A DNA stretch of 64,000 nucleotides from SOJA01 sp964598485 (GCA_964598485.1 CAZRCD010000005.1:1-64000); one strand, 5' to 3'; shown: positions 33,779 through 42,172, counted from the first letter of the stretch. Notes: generated from the letters alone by a model not told the origin. A program made the numbers and translations.

Positions 33779-34306
33779 TTACACTATGTATTTGTCCGTT
33801 TTTTCAAAGTCTCTAACGATCTCCATGACGTGTTTCGGAGCATTAACGGCTCTTAGTGGAATTCCTTTCAGCAAAGTCCATGGGCTTTTTTTCGCAATTA
33901 ATGTGGCAATGTGGTTTTCGCCGAAGCATTCTTCGGCAATTTTGTAAACAAGTTGCCTAACCCTAATTTCGGAGACTAGACCCAAGGCATGTAAATACTC
34001 ATGGAGCAATAAATTGTAGATTAGGGCGTTAACCACACGTTTTGACTTGATTTCACCTTCCACCATTTGGACTAGGGTTCTGTTTAAAACGATGTTGTTT
34101 GTTCCTAGTGGATGGTACGCGCCTAACCTGATAGGTAGATCATCTAGAAAAAGCATCATCCCACGTCTATGTCTGTGTAAAGTGAACTCAACAGTGTCTT
34201 TAACAACTTCCCAAATCTCACCGTATTTCGCAGCATTTTCCAATCGACTACGAAATTCTTCAACAATCGAAAACTCATCCTTATTCATCAGCATCTTCTC
34301 TAACAC
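33779..34306 (-). CDS. Predicted small metalloprotease (HExxH)
   Basis: A 175-residue protein with the zincin motif LLLHEYLHALGL (HEYLH) near residue 103, preceded by a long helix (VVNALIYNLLLHEYLH) and by a beta-rich part (RLGAYHPLGTNNIVLN). The size and pattern fit minigluzincin-like archaeal proteins. A third zinc ligand is likely in the following helix (RQLVYKIAEECFGENH). Target unknown. It lies upstream of the HAD gene and probably shares its transcript. Confidence 0.7.
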   Translation of the reverse strand: MLEKMLMNKDEFSIVEEFRSRLENAAKYGEIWEVVKDTVEFTLHRHRRGMMLFLDDLPIRLGAYHPLGTNNIVLNRTLVQMVEGEIKSKRVVNALIYNLLLHEYLHALGLVSEIRVRQLVYKIAEECFGENHIATLIAKKSPWTLLKGIPLRAVNAPKHVMEIVRDFEKTDKYIV

Positions 34307-34536
34307 CCCTAAAACAGATTGCCCTTATATGAAATACGGAAAAGCCTATCTCAATCGACCAAATCACTCGTGCGCGTCAAACGCTCAGAAACAAAACTAC
34401 GTCTTCAGCTAACACCTTACACATCTAACGCGCTATAGAATTTCCAAATCCAACGAGAATAATGATTGAAAATATTTATTGCGTATAAAAGTTTCAAAAT
34501 AGCAAGATTTACGTACATGTTCAATAATTCGACATA
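34307..34536. other. Spacer, no gene seen
   Basis: No credible gene. AT-rich sequence near 34470-34500 may hold a promoter for the broken paralogue that follows. Confidence 0.35.
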
Positions 34537-34947
34537 ATGAAAGCCATGTCCTTCAGAGACTATTTACACGAGAAGGCAGAAGAGTCAAGACACAACGAAA
34601 CCCTAGCCTACCTAATGTTTCTAGCTGGTGCCATATTTTTTGTAGGCGGCATACTGGAAACCTGAAGTCTAGCTGGAAACCCAGAATGGTTCCTGTTCAT
34701 CCCATACCACACGGAGCCTCTTGCCGGAGCAGTTCTAGGTTTGGTACTGACAGTAAGTGGTTTCACCCTCATACTCTTCGGCATTGCCTCTGGGTTAAGC
34801 CGGTCCCGTAACGGAAACTGGTACATGCAAGAACTCCGTAAAGCAACTTCACTAGAAGAACTATCCCTAAAACGCAGTAAACACAACAAAAAACCCCACA
34901 GAAAAACGCGAAAACCTGACCTTCTAGCTTCTAAGTGCAGCCGATAG
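34537..34947 (+). pseudogene. Two-helix membrane protein paralogue with in-frame TGA
   Basis: From ATG 34537 the frame reads FRDYLHEKAEESRHNETLAY and FVGGILET, then TGA at 34663-34665, and continues in the same frame with NPEWFLFIPYHTEPLAGAVL and a basic tail. It aligns end to end with the intact protein at 31682-32041, which has an ordinary residue at the TGA position. It is best read as a nonsense mutation in a duplicate gene, not as selenocysteine, since no Cys or catalytic site lies there. Confidence 0.75.
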
Positions 34948-35160
34948 AAATTCGAAGACATTCACTTCAGAATCCAACTCGTTGCAACCTTGTGAAGCGA
35001 TTTTTGTTCTACGTCTTAAATCTAAAGCTTGGCCTGAAAATTAGATAGCTAGTGCGCTGTTACCTCTCCTCTAAAAGGAGACATTTGCTGCATTTCCTTT
35101 TTTATTTTCAGAAACAGTTATGTAGAAAAGTTTCAATTTCAATCTTAGTGAAAGACGACA

Positions 35161-37068
35161 TTGGATTTCTATTACCTGCTCGAAGCAAAAACCGAAGGAA
35201 GAATCATTACACTCAGATTCTATCATGCTCAAGCAAAGGAAACACTGGAGATAAGAGACTCAGACTACAAACCATACTTCTTTCTTTCACATCCACTGTC
35301 CAAAAGTGATGAAGAAGGAGTCCAAAGTCTTCACGGCGAGGTAGAAGTTGTAAAGAAACGTGAATTATTCACGGATGAACTGAAAGAATTAACCAAAGTC
35401 ACGGTCTACACTTCAGATGCTTTAAGAAGGGCCAGTAAGACATTTGAAAAAGTATGGGAGACCGAAATAGAGTACACTCGAAGCTACGTCTACGATCATA
35501 ACCTAGTCTTTGGTGCACCGTATACGATAGTAGAAACCCAGCCAGTTTTGCTAACCAACGTGTCAGAAGAGCTTGAGAACAAATTTGAAAAAACGTTCGC
35601 ATACACAAAGACCGCGGACCCGCAAAAATACGCGCAGATTAAACATTGGTTCAGCCTTCTCCATCAACCTGTACCGCGAATTGAGCCTGAACTTTTGGGT
35701 TTGAAGGAAGCTAGCCTTGATTTTCTTCATAATACGTTCACGTTGGCGAGAATAGCGAACATTCCGGTTACTGAGGCTTATCAAAGCCGAAGAGTAAGCG
35801 ACTGGTTGAAATCCGTGATTTACACTTACCTGAGAAAAAACAGTGTTTTGATTCCTACATCGAGAGAACTGCGTAGAGGATTAGAAACACACAGGGTTCC
35901 AGGCGCGTTGACTGTTCAGCCGAAAGCAGGGGTGTACTTCAACACAGTCGTCTGCGATTTTGAAAGCCTATACCCAAGCCTCATTGACAGCTACAATCTT
36001 TCCTACGGAACCGTGAACTGTCCACACGAAGAATGCAGAGTGAACCGAATTAACGAGTGCGCACAAAATTGGGTCTGCAAGAAGAGAAGAGGCTTCTACT
36101 CCGTTCTTGTCGGCGCGTTGAAAGACCTTCGCATACACTGGTTCAAGCCTCTTTCCAAAAACACGTTGGTCTCGGAAGAAGAAAGAAAAAACGCGGAAGC
36201 TTTGGTGACGCTTTTGAAGTTGATCAGCGTTTCCAGTTACGGCGTGACTGTAAGGATTCACGGGCTTGCATGCCCGCCGCTGGCTGAGTGCATTACTGGT
36301 TATGGACGTTGGGCGTTGCAAACTACTTGGGACATGGCTGAAGCGAAAGGGCTTCATCCCACTTACGGTGATACAGACTCCATTTTTCTAGACAATCCGC
36401 AACAAGCTCATGTGGAATGGCTGACAAAAACAGTTAAGGAAAAACTAAAACTTGACCTATCCATAGACAAACAGTATTCGCTTTGCGTTCTTCCAGCAGC
36501 AAAAAAGGCTTATTTTGGCATTTTACCAGATGGAGAACCTGACATTAAGGGACTCACAGCCATAAAATCCAACTCGCCAAACTTCATTCAAAACGTGTTT
36601 CAAAACTGTGTTAAAGAATTAAGCCATGTAGGAACCTCTGAAGAATACGAGTTAGCAAAGAAAAGAATAGTCAGGGTTGCTCAGCATGCAATAGGTGAGC
36701 TTAAGAAGCGTCGAATTCAGCTTGAAGATTTGGTGTATTCGATAAAGCTGTATTTTGATCCGAAGGAGCGTATGGAAACAGATGTGAAGGTGACCCCGCA
36801 ACCATACCAGTGTGCTGTCCAGCTTTTGGAAACAGGGAAAAAAGTTGGCAGAGGTGACACGGTGCGTTTCATCAAGGTTAAACCATTTAGCTATAAAGGC
36901 AAAACGTTCACTGTAAAACCTGTGGAGCATGTAGAAAGTTTGAAGGAAATCAAGGTGGAAGACTACATTAGAAACATGACAACCGCTTTAGAACAAACAT
37001 TCGCTCCAATGGGTATAAAACTGGAGCAAAAACTGGAAGCGAAAATCTCAGACTGGTTCGAAAAATAA
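35161..37068 (+). CDS. Family B DNA polymerase lacking the exonuclease domain
   Basis: A 635-residue PolB. The N-terminal domain (MDFYYLLEAKTEGRIITLRF and on) and polymerase domain are kept: motif A CDFESLYPSLIDSYNLS (about 265-281), a Cys cluster CPHEECRVN and NECAQNWVCKKRRG, motif B LLKLISVSSYGVTV, motif C TYGDTDSIFL. Between about 135 and 240 only a shortened linker remains, and no ExoI DxE, ExoII or ExoIII motif is seen, so proofreading is absent. Motif B lacks the usual Asn before Ser. Normal archaeal PolB is about 780-900 residues. The start is TTG 35161. It may be a translesion or repair polymerase. Confidence 0.88.
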   Translation: MDFYYLLEAKTEGRIITLRFYHAQAKETLEIRDSDYKPYFFLSHPLSKSDEEGVQSLHGEVEVVKKRELFTDELKELTKVTVYTSDALRRASKTFEKVWETEIEYTRSYVYDHNLVFGAPYTIVETQPVLLTNVSEELENKFEKTFAYTKTADPQKYAQIKHWFSLLHQPVPRIEPELLGLKEASLDFLHNTFTLARIANIPVTEAYQSRRVSDWLKSVIYTYLRKNSVLIPTSRELRRGLETHRVPGALTVQPKAGVYFNTVVCDFESLYPSLIDSYNLSYGTVNCPHEECRVNRINECAQNWVCKKRRGFYSVLVGALKDLRIHWFKPLSKNTLVSEEERKNAEALVTLLKLISVSSYGVTVRIHGLACPPLAECITGYGRWALQTTWDMAEAKGLHPTYGDTDSIFLDNPQQAHVEWLTKTVKEKLKLDLSIDKQYSLCVLPAAKKAYFGILPDGEPDIKGLTAIKSNSPNFIQNVFQNCVKELSHVGTSEEYELAKKRIVRVAQHAIGELKKRRIQLEDLVYSIKLYFDPKERMETDVKVTPQPYQCAVQLLETGKKVGRGDTVRFIKVKPFSYKGKTFTVKPVEHVESLKEIKVEDYIRNMTTALEQTFAPMGIKLEQKLEAKISDWFEK

Positions 37069-37321
37069 ACAGTTAACCAATGCGCTGGACAATAGCGTGA
37101 GTTTATTCTGCTGTCAAAAGGATCAAGAATACTTGATTAATGGAAAGATTCACCGAGAATACGACAGAATGAACCTCAAACACTCCCCTTTTTTCTATTT
37201 CGAATTCACAAACATTCTAGGGGTTCATAGAAAGAAATATTCACACAGGAAAGAAGTGCTTGGTATTAGTGTATTGTTATATTTGATATTTGTATTCTAT
37301 CTCTCGTTCGTACTCTGCCGC
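37069..37321 (+). other. Spacer with a weak ORF and one repeat copy
   Basis: GTG 37097 opens an 81-residue frame with a hydrophobic end (LGISVLLYLIFVFYLSFVLC), but its composition and start are poor. The minus strand is also open over part of it. A copy of the SFYE repeat lies at 37206-37237. I see no firm gene. Confidence 0.25.
37206..37237 (-). repeat. SFYE-type dispersed repeat, copy 1
   Basis: ACAAACATTCTAGGGGTTCA and the following TAGAAAGAAA match 37960-37990 and 41820-41851. On the minus strand the repeat encodes SFYE followed by a degraded frame. It has short inverted ends (TTCTA and TAGAA). Confidence 0.6.
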
Positions 37322-37867
37322 TCAATCTATGTAACGGGTTGATCTTGTCTTTCTAATTGGTGATATACCTAGCTCTCTACGGAGAATACAGCTCACTAGC
37401 AGAAAGCCTCTTCTGACAAGACCTATTGACTCAAAGAAATTATGCTTTGAAAGACCATCATAATATATAATCTTTGAAAGCCTTATTCTGTTAGGCGCCT
37501 CTTTAGGAAGAAAAGCATATTCGCAGCCTATGGTTGCTAGGTCGACAATAATATTCTCTCGAATTTTCTCTCTTTTATCATCACTCATACTTGAGAATGT
37601 TCCAGTACCCTCTTTTCCAAAACCGAGGAAAAGGAACACTATAATAGAATCAATCTTGTTTTTCAGCTGTAAGACAAAGAAATGGAGGTCTCCGGCACGA
37701 GTGAAACTGTAGCTGAAATGACTCCTCGGGTCATTGATTTTTTTGACATCATATCCTTCATCAAGAAGCCATTTTCGTATTTTGTTTTCAACATTTTCTG
37801 CTGTCATCTTGCTTTCCTTTTCATCATCTTTAGTACCTTTGACTCTGGAAAAGACTCGTCTTCTCAT
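37322..37867 (-). CDS. DUF2299-like protein
   Basis: A protein of about 181 residues. The core from about MTAENVENKIRKWLLDEGYD resembles DUF2299: a short helix, IKxxxDPxSHFxY, DLHFFVLQLKNKIDSIIVFL, and KREKIRENIIVDLATIG. The C-terminus (RRGFLLVSCILRRELGIS) is typical. Met 37867 is given; Met 37807, which has GGAAAG upstream, is an alternative start. Function of the family is unknown. It begins the accessory island. Confidence 0.6.
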   Translation of the reverse strand: MRRRVFSRVKGTKDDEKESKMTAENVENKIRKWLLDEGYDVKKINDPRSHFSYSFTRAGDLHFFVLQLKNKIDSIIVFLFLGFGKEGTGTFSSMSDDKREKIRENIIVDLATIGCEYAFLPKEAPNRIRLSKIIYYDGLSKHNFFESIGLVRRGFLLVSCILRRELGISPIRKTRSTRYID

Positions 37868-37959
37868 ATCTAACAGGAACTCCATGTACAAAAATAAGTG
37901 TTTCCATAAGTTGAAAAATAAGAAGATTATTCTCGTAACCCTATACCTCGAACTGAACC

Positions 37960-37990
37960 CACAAACATTCTATAGACTTCATAGAAGGAA
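37960..37990 (-). repeat. SFYE-type dispersed repeat, copy 2
   Basis: CACAAACATTCTATAGACTT continuing to AGAAGGAAA. On the minus strand it encodes VSFYEVYRMFVGSVRGIGLR in an open frame ending at a stop near 37932, so this copy is the most intact of the three. Confidence 0.6.
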
Positions 37991-37999
37991 ACAACAAAG

Positions 38000-39991
38000 C
38001 TAAACTTCTCTCTTTTTATCCCGAGTTTGATGTTTTCTTCTATACACTATGACTGTTAGTAGTGTTGCTATCATGAAAAGTGGTAGAATAAGGAATGATG
38101 GAAACTCTGGGATTATAATTACTTCTTGTGTTGAATGGTTGTAGGTGAAGTATAGATAGGTATGTGTGTTGTTAGAGCATGGCAATGGCAACGGAGCTGG
38201 TAGGATCTCAATCCCGTTAACAAGGACTTTGTACGTCTCATTCATCAAAGCTTTCGGAATGCAGATTCTACAGAAGCCAGCAGTATCATTTTCACCTGTA
38301 ACATTAAACTTGATTCTCTTCTTTACGTCAGGTTCACCAATTACAATCACTGCTTCAAAATCAAAGTCTGAAATTGTAGAATTGCTAATAACATTCACAT
38401 GATAGGTTTCTTCTCCCCAAGTAACCACCTTGAAGTCAGAGAACATGCCCTTAAGAGGATAGTTGTCTGTATTGTTTGCATCTATGATGCGTGGTGTGTC
38501 GCCTATTCCGTCATGGTTTGCATCAGTCCTGTTGTAGTCACTCCAATAATTACCTTCTAACCCGTTATCCCAAAAGTTAGCATAGCCAGACCCAATGATA
38601 GACACTTGATGCGTGTTATCTACGAAATTATTATGGCGCATGTTGTTGTTTGAAGAAAATTCGACATCCAACCCCATCTCGTTGTTTGTTATGTTGTTTC
38701 CATAAATTGTGTTGTTTGAAGAAAACCAAATCTTAACGCCCTTGTAGTTGTTTGTTATGTTATTTCCATAAACATTGTTTGTATTGGAATTGACGAGTGT
38801 GATACCAGAATCGTTGCTGTCTCTTATGTTGTTTTCATAAATAGTGTTGTTTAAAGAAGACTCGTAGAGCCCGATACTATCGTAATCGTTTGCTATTATG
38901 TTGTTTTCATATATGCTATTGTCCAAACACTGCTCAAACACAATTCCGTTCTCGTTGTTTGTTATGTCGTTTCCATATATACTGTTATTATTTGAAAAAT
39001 AAATAAGTCCGACACCTACCTCGTTGTTTGTTATGTCGTTTCCATATATACTGTTCGTTGAAGAATTCCAGCCCCCAATGCCGACACGGTTGTTTGTTAT
39101 CGTGTTTCCATATACATTGTTATCGTTTGAAGAAAAGTCGAGAACGATGCCCTCATTAACATTGTTTGTTATGTTGTTCCCAGAAATAGTGTTTGCATTT
39201 GAATTGTAGAGCCAAATTCCTTTAAGGTTGTCTGTTATGACATTGTAACTTACATTGCTGCTACTGACACCCCACTGAAAGCAGATGCCATACGAGCGAT
39301 TATCAATCGTCCAAACTTTTCCACTTCTTTGCACAGTGAAGCCAGTGATTTTGACGTTGTTTGCTGTTATGATGATTACATTTCCCGTACAGTTTCCGTC
39401 AATAATAGTGCTGAATCTATCCTCCCCAATCAGCGACAGAGACTTGTTCACAACCAAATGCTCGTAGTAGGTTCCTTCATCAACGAATATTGTGTGCCCA
39501 TTCAGAGTTTGAGGGGCATCTATTGCTGCCTGGATGGTGTCGTAGTTGAAGGTTGTGTTGACGTTGTGGATAGTTGCTGTCCAAACTGGATAGCCAGCAG
39601 CCTCCCACGCAAGCATTCCCCCTAACATGTTGAATACCTTTGTGAAATTTAACGAGTCCAGAGTTTGGGATGCATTTAGGCTCCTGGCTCCAGATCTGCA
39701 ATATACTATAATCTCATGATCTTCATGTCCTTCCAGCTCCGCAATTCTCACCTTCAATTCTGTATGAGGTATCCAGACAGCTCTGTAAATATGCCCATCA
39801 TCATACTCACTCTGAGTTCTAACATCCAAAACTACAAGGTCAGGATAACTGCCGTTCGTTATCATATTGTAGGCTGTTTCGACATCTACGTTCACATAAG
39901 GCGAAGCAGATATTTTTCGCAAATTTGGTGCTATAATTAGCATAGCCGTAACAGCAATTAAAATCATTATCAAAACAAGTTTTCTATTCAT
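38000..39991 (-). CDS. Secreted rhodanese plus NosD-type beta-helix protein
   Basis: A 663-residue exported protein. It has an N-terminal signal segment (KLVLIMILIAVTAMLIIAP). A rhodanese domain follows (about 32-120: YPDLVVLDVRTQSEYDDGHI and EIIVYCRSGARS, with an active-site Cys). Residues about 125-510 are right-handed parallel beta-helix repeats of the NosD type, with many NxIYGNNITNN units. A beta domain follows, and the C-terminus is IPEFPSFLILPLFMIATLL then a basic tail, a surface-anchor signal shared with the next gene. Rhodanese joined to NosD on one chain is unusual. It probably acts at the cell surface. Confidence 0.88.
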   Translation of the reverse strand: MNRKLVLIMILIAVTAMLIIAPNLRKISASPYVNVDVETAYNMITNGSYPDLVVLDVRTQSEYDDGHIYRAVWIPHTELKVRIAELEGHEDHEIIVYCRSGARSLNASQTLDSLNFTKVFNMLGGMLAWEAAGYPVWTATIHNVNTTFNYDTIQAAIDAPQTLNGHTIFVDEGTYYEHLVVNKSLSLIGEDRFSTIIDGNCTGNVIIITANNVKITGFTVQRSGKVWTIDNRSYGICFQWGVSSSNVSYNVITDNLKGIWLYNSNANTISGNNITNNVNEGIVLDFSSNDNNVYGNTITNNRVGIGGWNSSTNSIYGNDITNNEVGVGLIYFSNNNSIYGNDITNNENGIVFEQCLDNSIYENNIIANDYDSIGLYESSLNNTIYENNIRDSNDSGITLVNSNTNNVYGNNITNNYKGVKIWFSSNNTIYGNNITNNEMGLDVEFSSNNNMRHNNFVDNTHQVSIIGSGYANFWDNGLEGNYWSDYNRTDANHDGIGDTPRIIDANNTDNYPLKGMFSDFKVVTWGEETYHVNVISNSTISDFDFEAVIVIGEPDVKKRIKFNVTGENDTAGFCRICIPKALMNETYKVLVNGIEILPAPLPLPCSNNTHTYLYFTYNHSTQEVIIIPEFPSFLILPLFMIATLLTVIVYRRKHQTRDKKREV

Positions 39992-40010
39992 GTCACATCA
40001 TTTGTTATTC

Positions 40011-40050
40011 TGCTGCTTCAGTTTTTATGACTTGTGGAAGAAATTTCAAT
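40011..40050 (-). repeat. LKFLPQ-type upstream repeat, copy 1
   Basis: TGCTTCAGTTTTTATGACTT and GTGGAAGAAATTTCAAT lie 20-60 bases upstream of the rhodanese-NosD start. The same sequence is at 42134-42172 before another minus-strand gene. On the minus strand it encodes LKFLPQVIKTEAAE and a stop. Confidence 0.6.
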
Positions 40051-40074
40051 CTAACAGACTACATCAGTTGTAGA

Positions 40075-41013
40075 CTAAGATTGGCAGACTTTGCTATTTT
40101 TCCTGTACATTATGATTACTAGTAGTGTTGCCAACATGAATAATGGCATGATAAGGAATGATGGGAATTCTGGAATTACAAGTTGATCTGGATATCCGTC
40201 ATCCATTACAGGGTGAGGATAAGCATCATTTTCTGGATAAATTCCGATGTCATGATATGATTCCAAGAACTCTGGAACAGCAAAAACGGTTTCATTCATA
40301 TATTGTTGTACTAAGGGTGTTGAAAAATTGAAGGCTTCCTCAATTGAGACAAATCCATTGCTATCCAAATCTGCAGTTGAATTGCACAATGCGTTTGTGA
40401 AATAGTAGTTCCAGACACTTCCTATTATTGGAAGCCCTTCTTCTTCAAGACCAGCCCAAGAAACCTCATCTGCGGAGCAACAAGCTAAGGAGATGTGAGG
40501 TGATGGGTCATTTTTGATGGGTTCAATAAATTCTTCTGCAGAACAAGTATCAACCATAAGAATCTTTTTTGACGTATTCAGTTTTTCCCACTCAGCAGGA
40601 AACCAACCATTCCACAGAAGAACGTTACGCATCCACATTCCATGTGTAAATATGTATAACAGGGCGATATCGGAGTCTGTGTTGTTAACTAACCATTCGA
40701 CTGTTTCCTGTACAACTGAGATAGTGAGATTGTCATGTACAACGTATATATGGTCACTTTGCCAGCCTAAGCTGAGTAGAGCTGTTTGCATTCTTTCAGA
40801 ATTTATGAACTCAACGGGCAAGTCGGACCATCCTTCAGGAAACTCGTTCATCTCTAGTAATACAGCCCATCCACCTACACTTGCGTCATACGTTGTTTCG
40901 GCAAGGTCACCCTTAACAGAGAAATCTCTTATACCAGAAATCTTGGTGACAGCCTGAGAAATTGATGTTAAGAACAAAGCAACGATGACTATTGCAACAA
41001 TTTCTATCTTCAT
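40075..41013 (-). CDS. Secreted caspase-like cysteine protease with EF-hand
   Basis: A 312-residue protein with an N-terminal signal peptide (IEIVAIVIVALFLTSISQAV). A legumain/caspase-like fold follows: WAVLLEMNEFPEGWSDLP, a His in LLYIFTHGMWM (about 127) and a Cys in ILMVDTCSAEEFIEP (about 158), the catalytic dyad of clan CD. A calcium-loop motif DLDSNGFVSIEEAF lies at about 226. The C-terminus IPEFPSFLIMPLFMLATLL plus basic residues is the same surface anchor as in the neighbouring protein. It is probably a calcium-influenced, cell-surface protease. Confidence 0.8.
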   Translation of the reverse strand: MKIEIVAIVIVALFLTSISQAVTKISGIRDFSVKGDLAETTYDASVGGWAVLLEMNEFPEGWSDLPVEFINSERMQTALLSLGWQSDHIYVVHDNLTISVVQETVEWLVNNTDSDIALLYIFTHGMWMRNVLLWNGWFPAEWEKLNTSKKILMVDTCSAEEFIEPIKNDPSPHISLACCSADEVSWAGLEEEGLPIIGSVWNYYFTNALCNSTADLDSNGFVSIEEAFNFSTPLVQQYMNETVFAVPEFLESYHDIGIYPENDAYPHPVMDDGYPDQLVIPEFPSFLIMPLFMLATLLVIIMYRKNSKVCQS

Positions 41014-41109
41014 CTTATCTCTATTGTACTATTGAAGACAGGGAATAATTAGCGTTTCTCCACTCTCCTGTTAAATGACCTATTCGTCAATAGCGAAATT
41101 CTTGACTAG

Positions 41110-41148
41110 ATTAGTTCTTTTGATCCTACTATAACTTTTCCGCATTTC
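41110..41148 (-). repeat. AEPKELI-type repeat, copy a
   Basis: One of six related spacer repeats. The minus strand reads KKCGKVIVGSKELI and a stop. It lies about 100 bases upstream of the caspase-like gene start. Confidence 0.6.
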
Positions 41149-41241
41149 TTTTTGTAGGGTTTTTTTGCTGGTTGGGTAGGCATATACTTGACTTCTAAAA
41201 GAAGCATATGCACCAGCATCAAGCCTTTCCACTTATTCTGA

Positions 41242-41439
41242 TTAATCCTTCTTTTTTGTGCGTTCAGTCCTGCTTAGAAATCCTATAATTGTAAGGATAA
41301 TCCCAATAAATGATAATACCCACGCCCATGGGTGTAATAAATTTTGAAGGGTTCCTCTGAAGCCAGAGAAGAACCATGCTGTTGATACAAAAATGAAACC
41401 TAATAGAATTGTGAAAAAGTGTGGTTTAGTGTAGTATTG
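41242..41439 (-). pseudogene. Two-helix membrane ORF without a start codon
   Basis: Sixty-five codons open on the minus strand, reading PHFFTILLGFIFVSTAWFFS, then WAWVLSFIGIILTIIGFL and a basic tail RTERTKKKD. It is clearly membrane-protein-like, but no ATG, GTG or TTG precedes the first helix. It overlaps the end of the upstream gene at 41426 by a few codons. It may be a truncated gene, or joined to the upstream frame by a frameshift. Confidence 0.5.
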
Positions 41440-41749
41440 TTACTTTGTATAACCATCCATTGGGTGTTCCGAGTTTTTTGTGTAGCTTGTGGATTTCTGT
41501 GTTCCATTCTTGCAAAGTTGCGAATCCACTGTTTTGTACGTATGGTTCTAGTTCTTTTCCACTTTTCACTTGCTTAACGAATTCGATATACACATCCGCC
41601 ATCTTTAGTTTGGATCTTTTTCTCTTTCTTATCCAGTCTTTACCCACACGCTTACGCTTTCGTGTTCTGAATGTATAGACAAATCCATTGGAAAACAAGA
41701 AATCACGAACTCGCTTAACACTAAACGAAATAACCATTTTAAAAACCAC
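41426..41749 (-). CDS. ASCH-like small protein
   Basis: A 107-residue basic protein: SVKRVRDFLFSNGFVYTFRT, a KRKRxxK stretch, then VQNSGFATLQEWNTEIHKLH and a C-terminal GWLYKVTILH. The order (xVRDFLxxxGxVYTxR, SGFxxxxEW, xLYKV) resembles ASCH/YqfB-like RNA-binding domains. The match is tentative. A repeat copy lies just upstream. Confidence 0.5.
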   Translation of the reverse strand: MVFKMVISFSVKRVRDFLFSNGFVYTFRTRKRKRVGKDWIRKRKRSKLKMADVYIEFVKQVKSGKELEPYVQNSGFATLQEWNTEIHKLHKKLGTPNGWLYKVTILH

Positions 41750-41772
41750 TTGTTTTTTTCTTCTTTGTTATT

Positions 41773-41807
41773 CTAGCTAGTTCCTTTGGTTCTGCTATAA
41801 CTTTTTC
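41773..41807 (-). repeat. AEPKELI-type repeat, copy b
   Basis: The minus strand reads KVIAEPKELARITKKK and a stop, ending just before the ASCH-like gene start at 41749. The SFYE repeat copy 3 lies directly upstream and is nearly in phase with it. Confidence 0.65.
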
Positions 41808-41819
41808 TAAATATTAGTT

Positions 41820-41851
41820 CATAAACATTCTATAGGCTTCATAGAAAGAAA
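41820..41851 (-). repeat. SFYE-type dispersed repeat, copy 3
   Basis: ATAAACATTCTATAGGCTTC and ATAGAAAGAAA. The minus strand reads FSFYEAYRMFMN and a stop, then leads into copy b of the AEPKELI repeat in the same frame. Confidence 0.6.
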
Positions 41852-41875
41852 ACTTCACAATTGGTTAGGGCTAAC

Positions 41876-42112
41876 TCAAGTTTCACTTTCTTTTTCCTTT
41901 TTTACACCAGACTTCATCATGTAGAACCCAATAAGCAAGAAAACAACCCCTCCGAAAATCCATGGAGTAGCAAATCGCCAACCATACGAAGAGTACCAAT
42001 AACCGTAGTTGAGTGCAAACGTATACCAAACAACACAGAATAATTCGACAATAGCGAGACCGAAGATTATTAAACCCCACCAGAAAACTCGAGTCTTTTC
42101 GCCTTCAAACAT
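41876..42112 (-). CDS. Two-helix membrane protein
   Basis: A 78-residue protein with two hydrophobic segments (WGLIIFGLAIVELFCVVWYT and FGGVVFLLIGFYMM) around a Tyr/Trp-rich loop (NYGYWYSSYGW), and a Lys/Glu tail. The layout resembles that of the start-less ORF at 41242-41439. No known family. The LKFLPQ-type repeat is just upstream. Confidence 0.55.
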   Translation of the reverse strand: MFEGEKTRVFWWGLIIFGLAIVELFCVVWYTFALNYGYWYSSYGWRFATPWIFGGVVFLLIGFYMMKSGVKKEKESET

Positions 42113-42133
42113 AATTCATCATCTATTATGTCT

Positions 42134-42172
42134 TCTGCTTCAGTTTTTATGATTTGTGGAAGAAACTTCAAT
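42134..42172 (-). repeat. LKFLPQ-type upstream repeat, copy 2
   Basis: The same sequence as 40011-40050 with a few changes. The minus strand reads LKFLPQIIKTEAEDIIDDEL, ending at the start of the 41876-42112 gene. Confidence 0.6.

Noticed and set aside
34663..34665. Selenocysteine codon at the in-frame TGA.
   Set aside because: The intact paralogue has an ordinary hydrophobic residue there, there is no catalytic Cys context, and no selenocysteine insertion element was recognised.
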